From: Acetobacteraceae bacterium
Lineage (GTDB): Bacteria > Pseudomonadota > Alphaproteobacteria > Acetobacterales > Acetobacteraceae
Assembly (NCBI GenBank): GCA_021732665.1
Contig: JAKFUL010000015.1
Coordinates: forward strand, 114,449-178,448
Direction of reading: 5' to 3'
DNA length: 64,000 nucleotides
Shown here: positions 9,231-15,941 of the stretch, piece after piece
Position numbering within the stretch: position 1 is the first letter of the stretch
Layout of the letters: each line of letters starts with the position of its first letter
The notes under the pieces: generated by a model
Seen by the model: only the letters and a program-made list of their open reading frames with translations
What the model was told of the DNA's origin: nothing
Databases searched by the model: none
Position numbers and translations under genes: made by a program

Positions 9231-9234
9231 ATCG

Positions 9235-9254
9235 GCGGGCCGCCATTGGACCGC
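9235..9254 (-). promoter_or_regulatory. ANTAR-type RNA hairpin 2 in nas leader
   Basis: Minus-strand RNA can fold as GCGGUCC-AAUGGC-GGCCCGC: a 7-bp stem with one U/C mismatch closed on a hexaloop. The loop has A at position 1 and G at position 4, the signature recognised by ANTAR-domain antiterminators. The loop is identical to that of hairpin 1, which lies 20 nt upstream. Binding by NasT is inference. Confidence 0.65.
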
Positions 9255-9274
9255 TGGAAGGGGGCGGAACTGCT

Positions 9275-9290
9275 CCCACGCCATTGTGGG
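9275..9290 (-). promoter_or_regulatory. ANTAR-type RNA hairpin 1 in nas leader
   Basis: Minus-strand RNA folds as CCCAC-AAUGGC-GUGGG, a perfect 5-bp stem with a hexaloop carrying A1 and G4. Together with hairpin 2 it forms the tandem arrangement typical of ANTAR target RNAs. It lies downstream of nasT, which encodes the matching protein. Confidence 0.65.
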
Positions 9291-9404
9291 TTCCGATGAC
9301 CGCTTAAAAGCATGGCAGTTCTGCCGAATCCAGCGGGAGTTTTCCTGATTTTGCACGAATTGGAGTCGTTCAGTCAGAATTCGGCGCACGCTTAGGCGAA
9401 TCGC

Positions 9405-9956
9405 CTATATTTTCGCCAATACGGCGTTGGCCACATCCACCAGCTTCATTCCACGCTCCATGGCCATGCGCTGCAGGCGCTTATGTGCCTCGGGTTCGGA
9501 CAGCCGATGGGCGGTCATCAGGCGCTTCTTGGCCTGTTCGACCGTCTCGCGCTGGGCCAGGCCGGCGCGGGCACGTTCCAACTCGGCGCGAAGGGTCTGA
9601 TAGGCCTTGAACTGCAGGCTGGCCACTTCCAGCACCGGGCGTACTTTTGCCGGAGCCAAGCCCTCGACGACGTAAGCCGCGACGCCGGCCTCCAATGCCA
9701 TGGCGATCTGCTCCGGCGCGCCCTTTTCCGCGAAGAGCACCACCGGGCGCGGTTCGTCACGGTTGAGCGCGCGCATGGATTCCAACGCATCGCGCGACGG
9801 GTCGTCAATGTCGCAGACGATGATGTCGGCTCGGGACGCGCGCACGAGGGCGGTCAGGTCGCCGGCATCGCTTGCCAAGGCCACAACCTCGAAGCCCGCG
9901 GCTTCCAGCCCCAGGCGCACCTCCGCCGCCCTTTCGGGCACGCCATCGACAAGCAA
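9405..9956 (-). CDS. nasT: NasT, ANTAR-domain antiterminator for nitrate genes
   Basis: 183-residue response-regulator-like protein: a receiver-like domain (residues 1-115, with VCDIDDP as the would-be phosphoacceptor loop), a helical linker, and a C-terminal ANTAR RNA-binding domain (about 125-183, including VEQAKKRLMTAHRLSEPEAH). It would bind the twin hairpins at 9235-9290 when nitrate releases it from NasS. No ATG is available. TTG 9954-9956 is given here, but that begins inside the first beta strand; CTG 9963-9965 would restore MRVLLVDG and sits 6 nt after a good CGGAGG site, so the true start may be CTG. An in-frame stop at 9984-9986 limits further extension. Confidence 0.9.
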   Translation of the reverse strand: MLVDGVPERAAEVRLGLEAAGFEVVALASDAGDLTALVRASRADIIVCDIDDPSRDALESMRALNRDEPRPVVLFAEKGAPEQIAMALEAGVAAYVVEGLAPAKVRPVLEVASLQFKAYQTLRAELERARAGLAQRETVEQAKKRLMTAHRLSEPEAHKRLQRMAMERGMKLVDVANAVLAKI

Positions 9957-10023
9957 AACGCGCAGAACAGGCCTCCGTGCCGGCTAGAGGGCCCGGTGGC
10001 TGGCTTTTCCCTGGGTTTTCTGG

Positions 10024-10041
10024 GGGGCCGCTGCCGGCCCC
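10024..10041 (-). terminator. hairpin downstream of nfuA
   Basis: A perfect 7-bp GC stem (GGGGCCG/CGGCCCC) with a 4-nt loop lies 41 nt past the nfuA stop in the 125-bp gap before nasT. It is not followed by a clear U-run, so it may be a weak or Rho-assisted terminator separating nfuA from the nas operon. Confidence 0.4.
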
Positions 10042-10081
10042 AGCCGTGATATTGCAGCGCAGCGTAGCGAAAGAAAGAGGT

Positions 10082-10642
10082 TTATGCCTCGACCTGCTCC
10101 ACAGACAGCACCTCGGGTACATAATGGCGCAACATGTTCTCCACGCCGTGCTTCAACGTGGCGCGCGAGGAGGGGCAGCCCGAGCAGGCGCCCTGCATGC
10201 GCAGCTTCACGATCCCATCGCGGAAGCCGCGGAAGACGATGTCTCCACCATCGCCGGCCACGGCGGGGCGCACCCGGGTGTCGAGCAATTCCTTGATGGT
10301 GGCGACGATCTCGGCGTCGGCGGGGTCGACATCCTCGGCCTCCAGGTCGTCATCGCCTTCCAGGATCGGCAGGCCGGCGACGTAATGCGCCATCACCGCG
10401 GAGAGCACGGCGGGGCGCAGCGCCGCCCAATCGGCCGCCTCGGTCTTGGTCACGGTGATGAACTCGCCGCCCAGGAAGACCCGCGCCACGCCAGGGAGGG
10501 CGAAGATGCGGGTGGCGAGCGGGCTGCGCACCGCGGCCTCGGCCGAGATGAAATCGGCGGTGCCCCGCGCCCCCATCACATCCCGCCCGGGCAGGAATTT
10601 CAGGGTGGCGGGGTTGGGGGTGCCTTCGGTCTCGATGAACAT
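10082..10642 (-). CDS. NfuA/NFU1-type iron-sulfur scaffold protein
   Basis: 186-residue protein with the two-domain layout of alphaproteobacterial and mitochondrial Nfu: an N-terminal Nfu domain (MFIETEGTPNPATLKFLPGR, about 1-88) and a C-terminal NifU-like domain (about 105-180) with the cluster-binding CxxC in GACSGCPSS. It holds and transfers [4Fe-4S] clusters to apoproteins in the cytoplasm. The neighbouring nas operon needs several Fe-S enzymes, but the link may be chance. It is separated from sapC upstream by 64 nt. Confidence 0.93.
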   Translation of the reverse strand: MFIETEGTPNPATLKFLPGRDVMGARGTADFISAEAAVRSPLATRIFALPGVARVFLGGEFITVTKTEAADWAALRPAVLSAVMAHYVAGLPILEGDDDLEAEDVDPADAEIVATIKELLDTRVRPAVAGDGGDIVFRGFRDGIVKLRMQGACSGCPSSRATLKHGVENMLRHYVPEVLSVEQVEA

Positions 10643-10706
10643 TTATTTTGCCTCGACTGGAGCTTTCCGGACCAAAATGGTCCGGGTTGAGGCTTCCCGC
10701 AAGGGG

Positions 10707-11456
10707 TCAGGCGGCGGCGGGCGCCGCCATCTTCGCCGCGAGCTCCGGCAGGCCGCCGATGGAGAGCAGGTGGGCGTAGATCACCTCCAACGCGCCATTG
10801 TCGCGCAGCTCGGCCAGCTTTTCGGCCGGCAGGGCGGCGAAGGCCTCCTTCTGGATGGCGTGGAAGCCGTCGATCTTCATCGGCTTGCCATTCTGCTCGA
10901 ACTGCACGGCGGCGGGCTGGAGCAGGTTGAGCGCGGTCAGGCTTTCGGCCAGGGCGCGGGTCTTCTGCATGGCCTGCTCCATGCCGCGGCAGAAGGCGAA
11001 GGCGCGGTCGAGCATGGGCGTGGGCTTGCCATCGGCGCCGAACAGCGCCTCGCCCTCGGTGGTGCTGAACTGGGCTGCCTTGCTGTCGATGCACAGCGCC
11101 AGCTCATCGCTGCCCTCGGCCACACGGACCAGGAAGAAGGGGAAGCGCCGAAGATAGGCGGGCACATACTTGCCCGTGGCCCAGACGCCATCGGCGCCGA
11201 CATGGGTGTTGGTGTCGGCGGTCAGGCCCACGATCACCACCGGCATGTGCGGCGCCTGGGCGGTGAAGACGATGGGGTAGTGGCGGCTGGCGACGGCGAA
11301 TTCCTCAGTGGCGAGGGGAATGGCGGAAATGCCGGCGGCGAAGCCATAGCCGGCCTCACGAACCCGCAGCGCGGCATGGCGCTGTGCGGTCAGCGGCTCC
11401 AGCGAGGAATAGAGCGGCGGCAGAACGGGAGCGGGGGCGGGGCTGGTGTCGGACAT
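10707..11456 (-). CDS. SapC family protein
   Basis: 249 residues matching the SapC family: a short N-terminal Pro-rich stretch, then YSSLEPLTAQRHAALRV, FAAGISAIPLATEEFAVASRHYPIVF and a middle part with AYLRRFPFFLV and LCIDSKAAQF. SapC was first named next to S-layer genes; its biochemical role is not established. No signal peptide is visible, so it is probably cytoplasmic. It is transcribed divergently from the repeat-protein and JmjC gene cluster across a 201-bp intergenic region. SapC genes often lie near JmjC/cupin-like genes in other alphaproteobacteria, which supports a functional link but does not prove it. Confidence 0.85.
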   Translation of the reverse strand: MSDTSPAPAPVLPPLYSSLEPLTAQRHAALRVREAGYGFAAGISAIPLATEEFAVASRHYPIVFTAQAPHMPVVIVGLTADTNTHVGADGVWATGKYVPAYLRRFPFFLVRVAEGSDELALCIDSKAAQFSTTEGEALFGADGKPTPMLDRAFAFCRGMEQAMQKTRALAESLTALNLLQPAAVQFEQNGKPMKIDGFHAIQKEAFAALPAEKLAELRDNGALEVIYAHLLSIGGLPELAAKMAAPAAA

Positions 11457-11562
11457 GGCTTCCTCGGCAAGGATGTGGCTTGGCTTATGCCCAAGGGTGC
11501 GGGTCTGGGCAAGCGAGGCACCTGAATGCCGCCGTATTGCAGAAGGCTAAATTGTCGGTTGA

Positions 11563-11601
11563 AAATCATTCGTGGCCTCCCGCCCAGGTCGTAAATCATT
11601 C
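11563..11601. repeat. paired AAATCATTC direct repeat between sapC and the repeat-protein genes
   Basis: The 9-mer AAATCATTC occurs at 11563-11571 and 11593-11601, exactly 30 bp apart, in the 201-bp divergent region between sapC and the first repeat-protein gene. In such GC-rich DNA two AT-rich copies at about three helical turns suggest a regulator-binding site. No promoter could be assigned with confidence. Confidence 0.35.
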
Positions 11602-11657
11602 CTCAACCCCCCGGGTCTATCGTTGGAGCGTTCGAGGCAAGACAGAAAGGCCAGCCC

Positions 11658-12020
11658 ATGTTAGACAGGAACCCCGATACGAAGCCAGGGTCCAACGCCC
11701 TGCTCTCCCGCCGCCTTCTCGTCGGCCGTGGAGCGGCCGTGGCCGGCATGGGCGCCGTCGGCGCCACTTTGCCTGGCCGGGCCGCGGCGCAATCCGGTGT
11801 ATCCGACCGCGACCCGAATGATGGGCCGGGCCGTGGCCGCACCGGCCTGTCGGACAATGACCCGAGCGATGGGCCCGGCCGCGGCCGCGGGCGGCAGACG
11901 CCCAGCCCCTCCGCGCGCCCTGTTTCGGACAATGATCCGCGTGACGCGGCCGGCGCCGGCCGCACGGGCGTGACCGATAATGACCCGAGCGACGGCCCGG
12001 GCCGCGGCCGCCGGCGCTGA
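11658..12020 (+). CDS. exported DxDPxDGPG-repeat protein 1
   Basis: 120 residues, function unknown. Residues 15-46 look like a twin-arginine export signal (LLSRRLLVG, then a small-residue hydrophobic run ending GRAAAQ). The rest is four imperfect copies of a motif of the form S/T-D-x-D-P-x-D-G-P-G-x-G-R beginning near residues 47, 63, 88 and 104; the third is degenerate (DPRDAAGAGR). There are no cysteines after the signal, so it would be soluble in the periplasm or secreted. It is the first of three related genes in a row on this strand. The acidic D-x-D-x-x-D-G part recalls calcium-binding loops, but no family is recognised. Confidence 0.8.
   Translation: MLDRNPDTKPGSNALLSRRLLVGRGAAVAGMGAVGATLPGRAAAQSGVSDRDPNDGPGRGRTGLSDNDPSDGPGRGRGRQTPSPSARPVSDNDPRDAAGAGRTGVTDNDPSDGPGRGRRR
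11796..12017 (+). repeat. four DxDPxDG repeats in protein 1
   Basis: Codes for four units of 16-25 residues: VSDRDPNDGPGRGR, LSDNDPSDGPGRGR, VSDNDPRDAAGAGR and VTDNDPSDGPGRGR. Spacing is less regular than in the two downstream genes, which suggests this is the most diverged member. Confidence 0.8.
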
Positions 12021-12254
12021 GCGCGCGGGGCCAGCAAACGCTTGCAAGCCACGCCTAGGTGGCAGACACTCCGTCCCCAACATCCCCTGGGAGGGCCAGC
12101 CAATGCCGTTTGCCCTACCCGGCCGAGGGCCCCGTCGCCTGTTGCGGTGCATCCTCACCTCCCCAGCGATGCAAGGGCGCCGACCCGCAGGGCCTGACGC
12201 TCTCGCCATGGCCAGCCTCTGCGCCTCACCATCAATCGAAAGACACACGGCACC

Positions 12255-12743
12255 ATGAGCGACAATGACAACAAGGAAAAACTCGGCCGGCGCCAGCTTG
12301 TGGTGCGGGTGGGGGTGTTGGGTGGTGCCTCGCTGGGCCTGGCGGCCTGCGTGCCGCAGCAGCCGGTGTTCCAGCAGCCGCCACCGCAACGCAGCACGGG
12401 CCTGACAGATGCCGACCCCAGCGATGGCCCGGGCAATGGCCGCGGCGGCTCGCGCGCCGTGCGCGGCACCGGCATCACCGACCGCGACCCCAATGATGGG
12501 CCGGGGAACGGCCGCGGCGGATCCCGCGCGGTGCGCGGCACCGGCATCACCGATAGCGACCCCAATGATGGGCCGGGGAACGGCCGTGGCGGCTCGCGCG
12601 CCATCCGCAGCAGCACCGGCGTGACCGACCGCGATCCCAATGACGGCGCCGGGCGCGGCCGCGGCGGTTTCACACGCGGCCCCACCGGGCTTACCGACAG
12701 CGACCCCAGCGATGGCCCGGGGCGCGGCCGCAGCGGCCGCTGA
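12255..12743 (+). CDS. exported DxDPxDGPG-repeat lipoprotein 2
   Basis: 162 residues, function unknown. The N-terminus has paired arginines (LGRRQLVVRVG) and a hydrophobic run ending in a lipobox-like GLAAC (Cys 32), so it is predicted to be a Tat- or Sec-exported lipoprotein. A short Gln/Pro-rich linker leads to residue 48, then five units of about 24 residues: G-[LIV]-T-D-x-D-P-x-D-G-[PA]-G-x-G-R-G-G followed by a basic S-R-A-x-R tail. Units are acidic then basic. The preceding 234 bp contain no supported gene. Conservation of the 48-residue leader length with the next gene shows recent common origin. Confidence 0.82.
   Translation: MSDNDNKEKLGRRQLVVRVGVLGGASLGLAACVPQQPVFQQPPPQRSTGLTDADPSDGPGNGRGGSRAVRGTGITDRDPNDGPGNGRGGSRAVRGTGITDSDPNDGPGNGRGGSRAIRSSTGVTDRDPNDGAGRGRGGFTRGPTGLTDSDPSDGPGRGRSGR
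12399..12740 (+). repeat. five tandem ~72-nt units in protein 2
   Basis: Units begin at 12399, 12471, 12543, 12618 and 12687 (24, 24, 25, 23 and 18 codons). Units 2 and 3 are nearly identical at DNA level over most of their 72 nt, indicating recent duplication or gene conversion. The last unit is truncated after GRSGR at the C-terminus. Confidence 0.85.
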
Positions 12744-12751
12744 ACCTGCCC

Positions 12752-12815
12752 GGCGGCGCCTGATGCCGCCAACATGACTGGTTTTGTTACCCTCGCCAGC
12801 GTTGAGCCGGCGAGG
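12752..12815 (+). terminator. two hairpins between repeat genes 2 and 3
   Basis: GGCGGC/GCCGCC (12752-12770, 7-nt loop) is followed by CCTCGCC/GGCGAGG (12791-12815, 11-nt loop) in the 102-bp gap. Neither has a U-run. They may attenuate transcription or stabilise mRNA between the two genes. Confidence 0.35.
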
Positions 12816-12845
12816 GCCGCGTGTTTACATGCGACACCGTAATCA

Positions 12846-13412
12846 ATGGGTACGCAGATGGACGACAGCAGCATTGAGAAGAGCGGACGCCGCCGGCTCA
12901 TCCTTCGCCTCAGCGCCTTCGGCGCGGCCACCCTGGGTGCCGCCGCCTGCGTGCCGGTGCAACCCGTCTATGTCCAGCCGCGCGGCACCGGCATCACCGA
13001 CGCCGATCCCTCGGACGGCCCGGGCAATGGCAGGGGCGGCAGCCGCGCCTATCGCGGCACTGGTATCACCGATTCCGACCCCTCCGACGGCCCGGGCAAT
13101 GGCCGCGGCGGCAACCGCGTCTATCGCGGCACTGGCATCACCGATGCCGACCCGAATGACGGCCCAGGCAATGGCCGCGGCGGCAACCGCGTCTATCGCG
13201 GCACTGGCATCACCGATGCCGACCCCTCCGACGGCCCGGGCAATGGTCGGGGCGGCAGCCGCGCCGGCTACCGCACCGGAATCACCGATAGCGACCCGAA
13301 TGACGGGCCGGGCCGCGGCCGGGGCGGTTATCGCGGCGGCGGCGGCTACCGCTCCGGGCTGACCGACAGCGACCCATCCGACGGCGCCGGCCGCGGCCGC
13401 CGGGGCTACTGA
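12846..13412 (+). CDS. exported DxDPxDGPG-repeat lipoprotein 3
   Basis: 188 residues, function unknown; a close relative of the preceding gene. The N-terminus has SGRRRLILRLS and a hydrophobic run ending in GAAAC (Cys 35), a predicted lipoprotein signal with twin arginines. From residue 49 there are six units: four of exactly 24 residues, one of 26 with a Gly/Tyr-rich tail, and a final 18-residue unit ending GRRGY. Basic tails carry Tyr (SRAYRGT, NRVYRGT). An ATG at 12858 is an alternative start. The JmjC oxygenase gene begins 24 nt after the stop, so the two are almost certainly co-transcribed. Confidence 0.83.
   Translation: MGTQMDDSSIEKSGRRRLILRLSAFGAATLGAAACVPVQPVYVQPRGTGITDADPSDGPGNGRGGSRAYRGTGITDSDPSDGPGNGRGGNRVYRGTGITDADPNDGPGNGRGGNRVYRGTGITDADPSDGPGNGRGGSRAGYRTGITDSDPNDGPGRGRGGYRGGGGYRSGLTDSDPSDGAGRGRRGY
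12990..13409 (+). repeat. six tandem ~72-nt units in protein 3
   Basis: Units begin at 12990, 13062, 13134, 13206, 13278 and 13356. Parts of units 2-3 and 3-4 are identical at DNA level over more than 40 nt with a 72-nt period. The conserved core is D-x-D-P-[SN]-D-G-P-G-[NR]-G-R-G-G; the x position varies between A and S here and between A, R and S in protein 2. Confidence 0.87.
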
Positions 13413-13436
13413 CCGCCCGCAACCAAGGATGCGCCG

Positions 13437-14642
13437 ATGCTCGAGACGATGAACGCGGCGTCGCCAGCCGAAGCCTCCATCATGGAGGAAGCCTTCGCCC
13501 TGGCCTTCGGCGACCTGCCGCTGGAAACCGTGCTGGCGCTGCGTGAGGGCACGGCCTGGCGGCATTTCTCCGGTCAGGGCGTGGCCCGCTACGCCGATCT
13601 GCTCAGCATCGCCGCGCTGGACGCCTATCTGCGCACCGATGGCGCCCGCAGCCCGCGCGTGGCGATGGCCGATGACAGCCGCGAGGGCAGCGCCGGCGTG
13701 CCAGAGCATGAGTTCACCCTGCCCGATGGAAGGGTCGACCTGCCGCGCCTGCTCCGCCGCTTCGATGCAGGCGCCTCGCTGGTGGCCAGCCAGTTCCATG
13801 AGACGCATCCGCCGCTGGGGCGCTTCTGCCGCGGGCTGGAAAAGCTCTTCCTGCATGGCTGCCAGACCAATATCTACCTGACACCGCCCAAGGCGCAGGG
13901 GTTCCGCAGCCATTTCGACACGCATGACGTGCTGGTGATGCAGGTTTCCGGCCGCAAGCGCTGGCGGGTGTGGGATGGGCAGGCGCTGGAAAACCCCACG
14001 CGCCGCACCCCATGGCCCGGCAACATGCCGCCGGTGGGCGAGCCCCATATCGTGATGATGGAGCCGGGCGACAGCCTCTATATCCCGCGCGGCGTGATGC
14101 ATGACGCGGCGACCGAGCCGGGCGAGCCTTCGCTGCACATCACCGTGGGGCTTCTTGAACCCAGCTGGGCGCAGGCCCTGCGCGGCCTGATCGACAGCGA
14201 CGAGGTGGACGCGACACCGCTGCGCGAAGCCGTCCCCACCTGGCGCCTGGCCGAGCCTGGGGCGCTGGCCATGCTGCTGGAAGGCTTGGCAGAAAAGCTG
14301 CGCGGGCTTGCCACCCCCGCCCATGCGGAACGGCTTTCCATGCAGTTGCTGGACCAGTTGGCACGGGATCGGCAGCCGCTGCCCGCGCGCGGTCTCTTTC
14401 TGGGCAGGCTTGAACCGGAGGCGCGGATGAGGCTGGCGGATGGCATGCACCACCACGTCGCGATCGGCCCCGATGGCCAGGCCGCGCTGCACTGGACCTG
14501 TGGCGAAATCGCGCTGACGGCCGAACAGGCGGAATGGCTGGGTCCGCTCACCGATGGCGCCTCGGCCGAGGAGTTGGGAGAAGGCGCGCTGGCGTTTCTC
14601 GAAACTCTGCGGCGCGAAGGCTTGCTGGAGCAGGCGGGGTAG
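13437..14642 (+). CDS. JmjC/cupin Fe(II)/2-oxoglutarate oxygenase
   Basis: 401 residues of the JmjC (cupin-4, ROXA/YcfD-like) hydroxylase class. The iron triad is visible: H159 and D161 in RSHFDTHD and H222 in IPRGVMHDA; K174 in SGRKRWRVW is placed to bind 2-oxoglutarate. A C-terminal region (about 240-401) resembles the dimerisation and winged-helix parts of ribosomal oxygenases. Known relatives hydroxylate ribosomal protein side chains (for YcfD, an Arg of L16). Here the gene follows the repeat-lipoprotein genes by 24 nt, after an AAGGA site, so I infer that the Asp-, Asn- and Arg-rich repeats may be its substrate. A ribosomal target cannot be excluded. Confidence 0.85.
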   Translation: MLETMNAASPAEASIMEEAFALAFGDLPLETVLALREGTAWRHFSGQGVARYADLLSIAALDAYLRTDGARSPRVAMADDSREGSAGVPEHEFTLPDGRVDLPRLLRRFDAGASLVASQFHETHPPLGRFCRGLEKLFLHGCQTNIYLTPPKAQGFRSHFDTHDVLVMQVSGRKRWRVWDGQALENPTRRTPWPGNMPPVGEPHIVMMEPGDSLYIPRGVMHDAATEPGEPSLHITVGLLEPSWAQALRGLIDSDEVDATPLREAVPTWRLAEPGALAMLLEGLAEKLRGLATPAHAERLSMQLLDQLARDRQPLPARGLFLGRLEPEARMRLADGMHHHVAIGPDGQAALHWTCGEIALTAEQAEWLGPLTDGASAEELGEGALAFLETLRREGLLEQAG

Positions 14643-14732
14643 GACACGCGTCACCCTGCCGGCGGGCACCCCCAGGGCGCGACAAGCGCCGAACATCCGG
14701 CTATTTCAGCCCCCAGCCAAGGAGAACGCCGC

Positions 14733-15845
14733 ATGCAGACCCGCGCCGCCGTCGCATGGGAGGCCGGCAAGCCTCTCAGCATCGAAACCATTCATCTCGA
14801 AGGCCCGAGGGACGGCGAGGTGCTGGTGGAAATCAAGGCCACCGGCCTTTGCCACACCGACGCCTATACCTTGAGCGGCGCCGACCCCGAGGGTCTCTTC
14901 CCCGCCATTCTCGGCCATGAGGGTGCCGGAATCGTGCGAGAGGTCGGCCCTGGCGTGACCACGCTCAAGGCCGGTGACCACGTCATCCCGCTCTACACGC
15001 CGGAATGCCGGCAGTGCAAAACTTGTCTCTCCCAGCGCAGCAACCTCTGCACGTCCATCCGCGCGACCCAGGGCAAGGGGCTGATGCCGGACGGCACATC
15101 TCGCTTTCGCTGCGAGGCGACGCAGGTGATGCACTATATGGGCTGCAGCACCTTCGCCAATTTCACCGTGCTGCCCGAGATCGCACTCGCAAAAGTCCGG
15201 CAGGACGCGCCCTTCGACATCATCTGCTACATCGGCTGCGGCGTGACGACGGGGATCGGCGCGGTGGTCAACACCGCCAAGGTCTGGCCCGGTGCCAATG
15301 TGGCGGTTTTCGGCCTGGGCGGCATCGGGCTGAACGTACTGCAAGGGGCGCGGATGGTCGGCGCGGACAAGATCATCGGCGTGGACATCAACCCGGCGCG
15401 GCAGGAGATGGCGCGGCAATTCGGCATGACCCATTTCGTCAACCCCGACGAGGTCGGCCGCGACAAGGTCGTGCAGGCGATCCAGGACATCACCGATGGC
15501 GGCGCCGATTTCAGCTTCGAATGCGTCGGCAACACGCAGCTGATGCGCCAGGCGCTGGAATGCACCCATCGCGGCTGGGGCACCTCGATCATCATCGGCG
15601 TCGCCGCCTCGGGGCAGGAAATCGCGACGCGGCCGTTCCAGCTGGTGACAGGGCGCAACTGGCGCGGCACGGCCTTCGGCGGCGCGCGGGGACGCACGGA
15701 TGTGCCGAAGATCGTCGACTGGTACATGGAGGGGAAAATTTCCATCGACCCGCTGATCACCCACCGCCTGACCTTGGACGAGATCAACCACGGCTTCGAC
15801 CTCATGCACGAGGGCAAGTCGATCCGTTCGGTCGTGGTGTATTAG
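14733..15845 (+). CDS. S-(hydroxymethyl)glutathione dehydrogenase / class III alcohol dehydrogenase
   Basis: 370-residue zinc alcohol dehydrogenase of class III (AdhC/FrmA type), which oxidises the glutathione adduct of formaldehyde. Catalytic zinc ligands appear in GLCHTDAYTLSG and GHEGAG; the structural zinc cysteines are in CRQCKTCLSQRSNLC; the NAD fold is FGLGGIGLNVLQGA. Length and sequence match the family end to end. An AAGGAG site lies 9 nt before the ATG. It is a single gene; no formyl-glutathione hydrolase gene follows. Confidence 0.95.
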   Translation: MQTRAAVAWEAGKPLSIETIHLEGPRDGEVLVEIKATGLCHTDAYTLSGADPEGLFPAILGHEGAGIVREVGPGVTTLKAGDHVIPLYTPECRQCKTCLSQRSNLCTSIRATQGKGLMPDGTSRFRCEATQVMHYMGCSTFANFTVLPEIALAKVRQDAPFDIICYIGCGVTTGIGAVVNTAKVWPGANVAVFGLGGIGLNVLQGARMVGADKIIGVDINPARQEMARQFGMTHFVNPDEVGRDKVVQAIQDITDGGADFSFECVGNTQLMRQALECTHRGWGTSIIIGVAASGQEIATRPFQLVTGRNWRGTAFGGARGRTDVPKIVDWYMEGKISIDPLITHRLTLDEINHGFDLMHEGKSIRSVVVY

Positions 15846-15941
15846 ATCATGATGCGTTGAGGCGGAATCGCCGAAACGCTGAATCATCCTCTCAGCAACG
15901 GCTAGACCATGCGGAGTGAACACATGTGAACGCAGCGTGGT

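Noticed and set aside
11796..13409. Regular 72-nt repeats as a CRISPR-like or satellite array
   Set aside because: Repeats are in frame in three genes, period is a multiple of three, and no unique spacers or cas genes exist.
12843..14696. 617-codon open frame on the minus strand opposite repeat gene 3 and the JmjC gene
   Set aside because: It is a shadow of the GC-rich plus-strand genes; the translation is low-complexity Ala/Gly/His/Arg and the plus frame has clear family motifs and signals.
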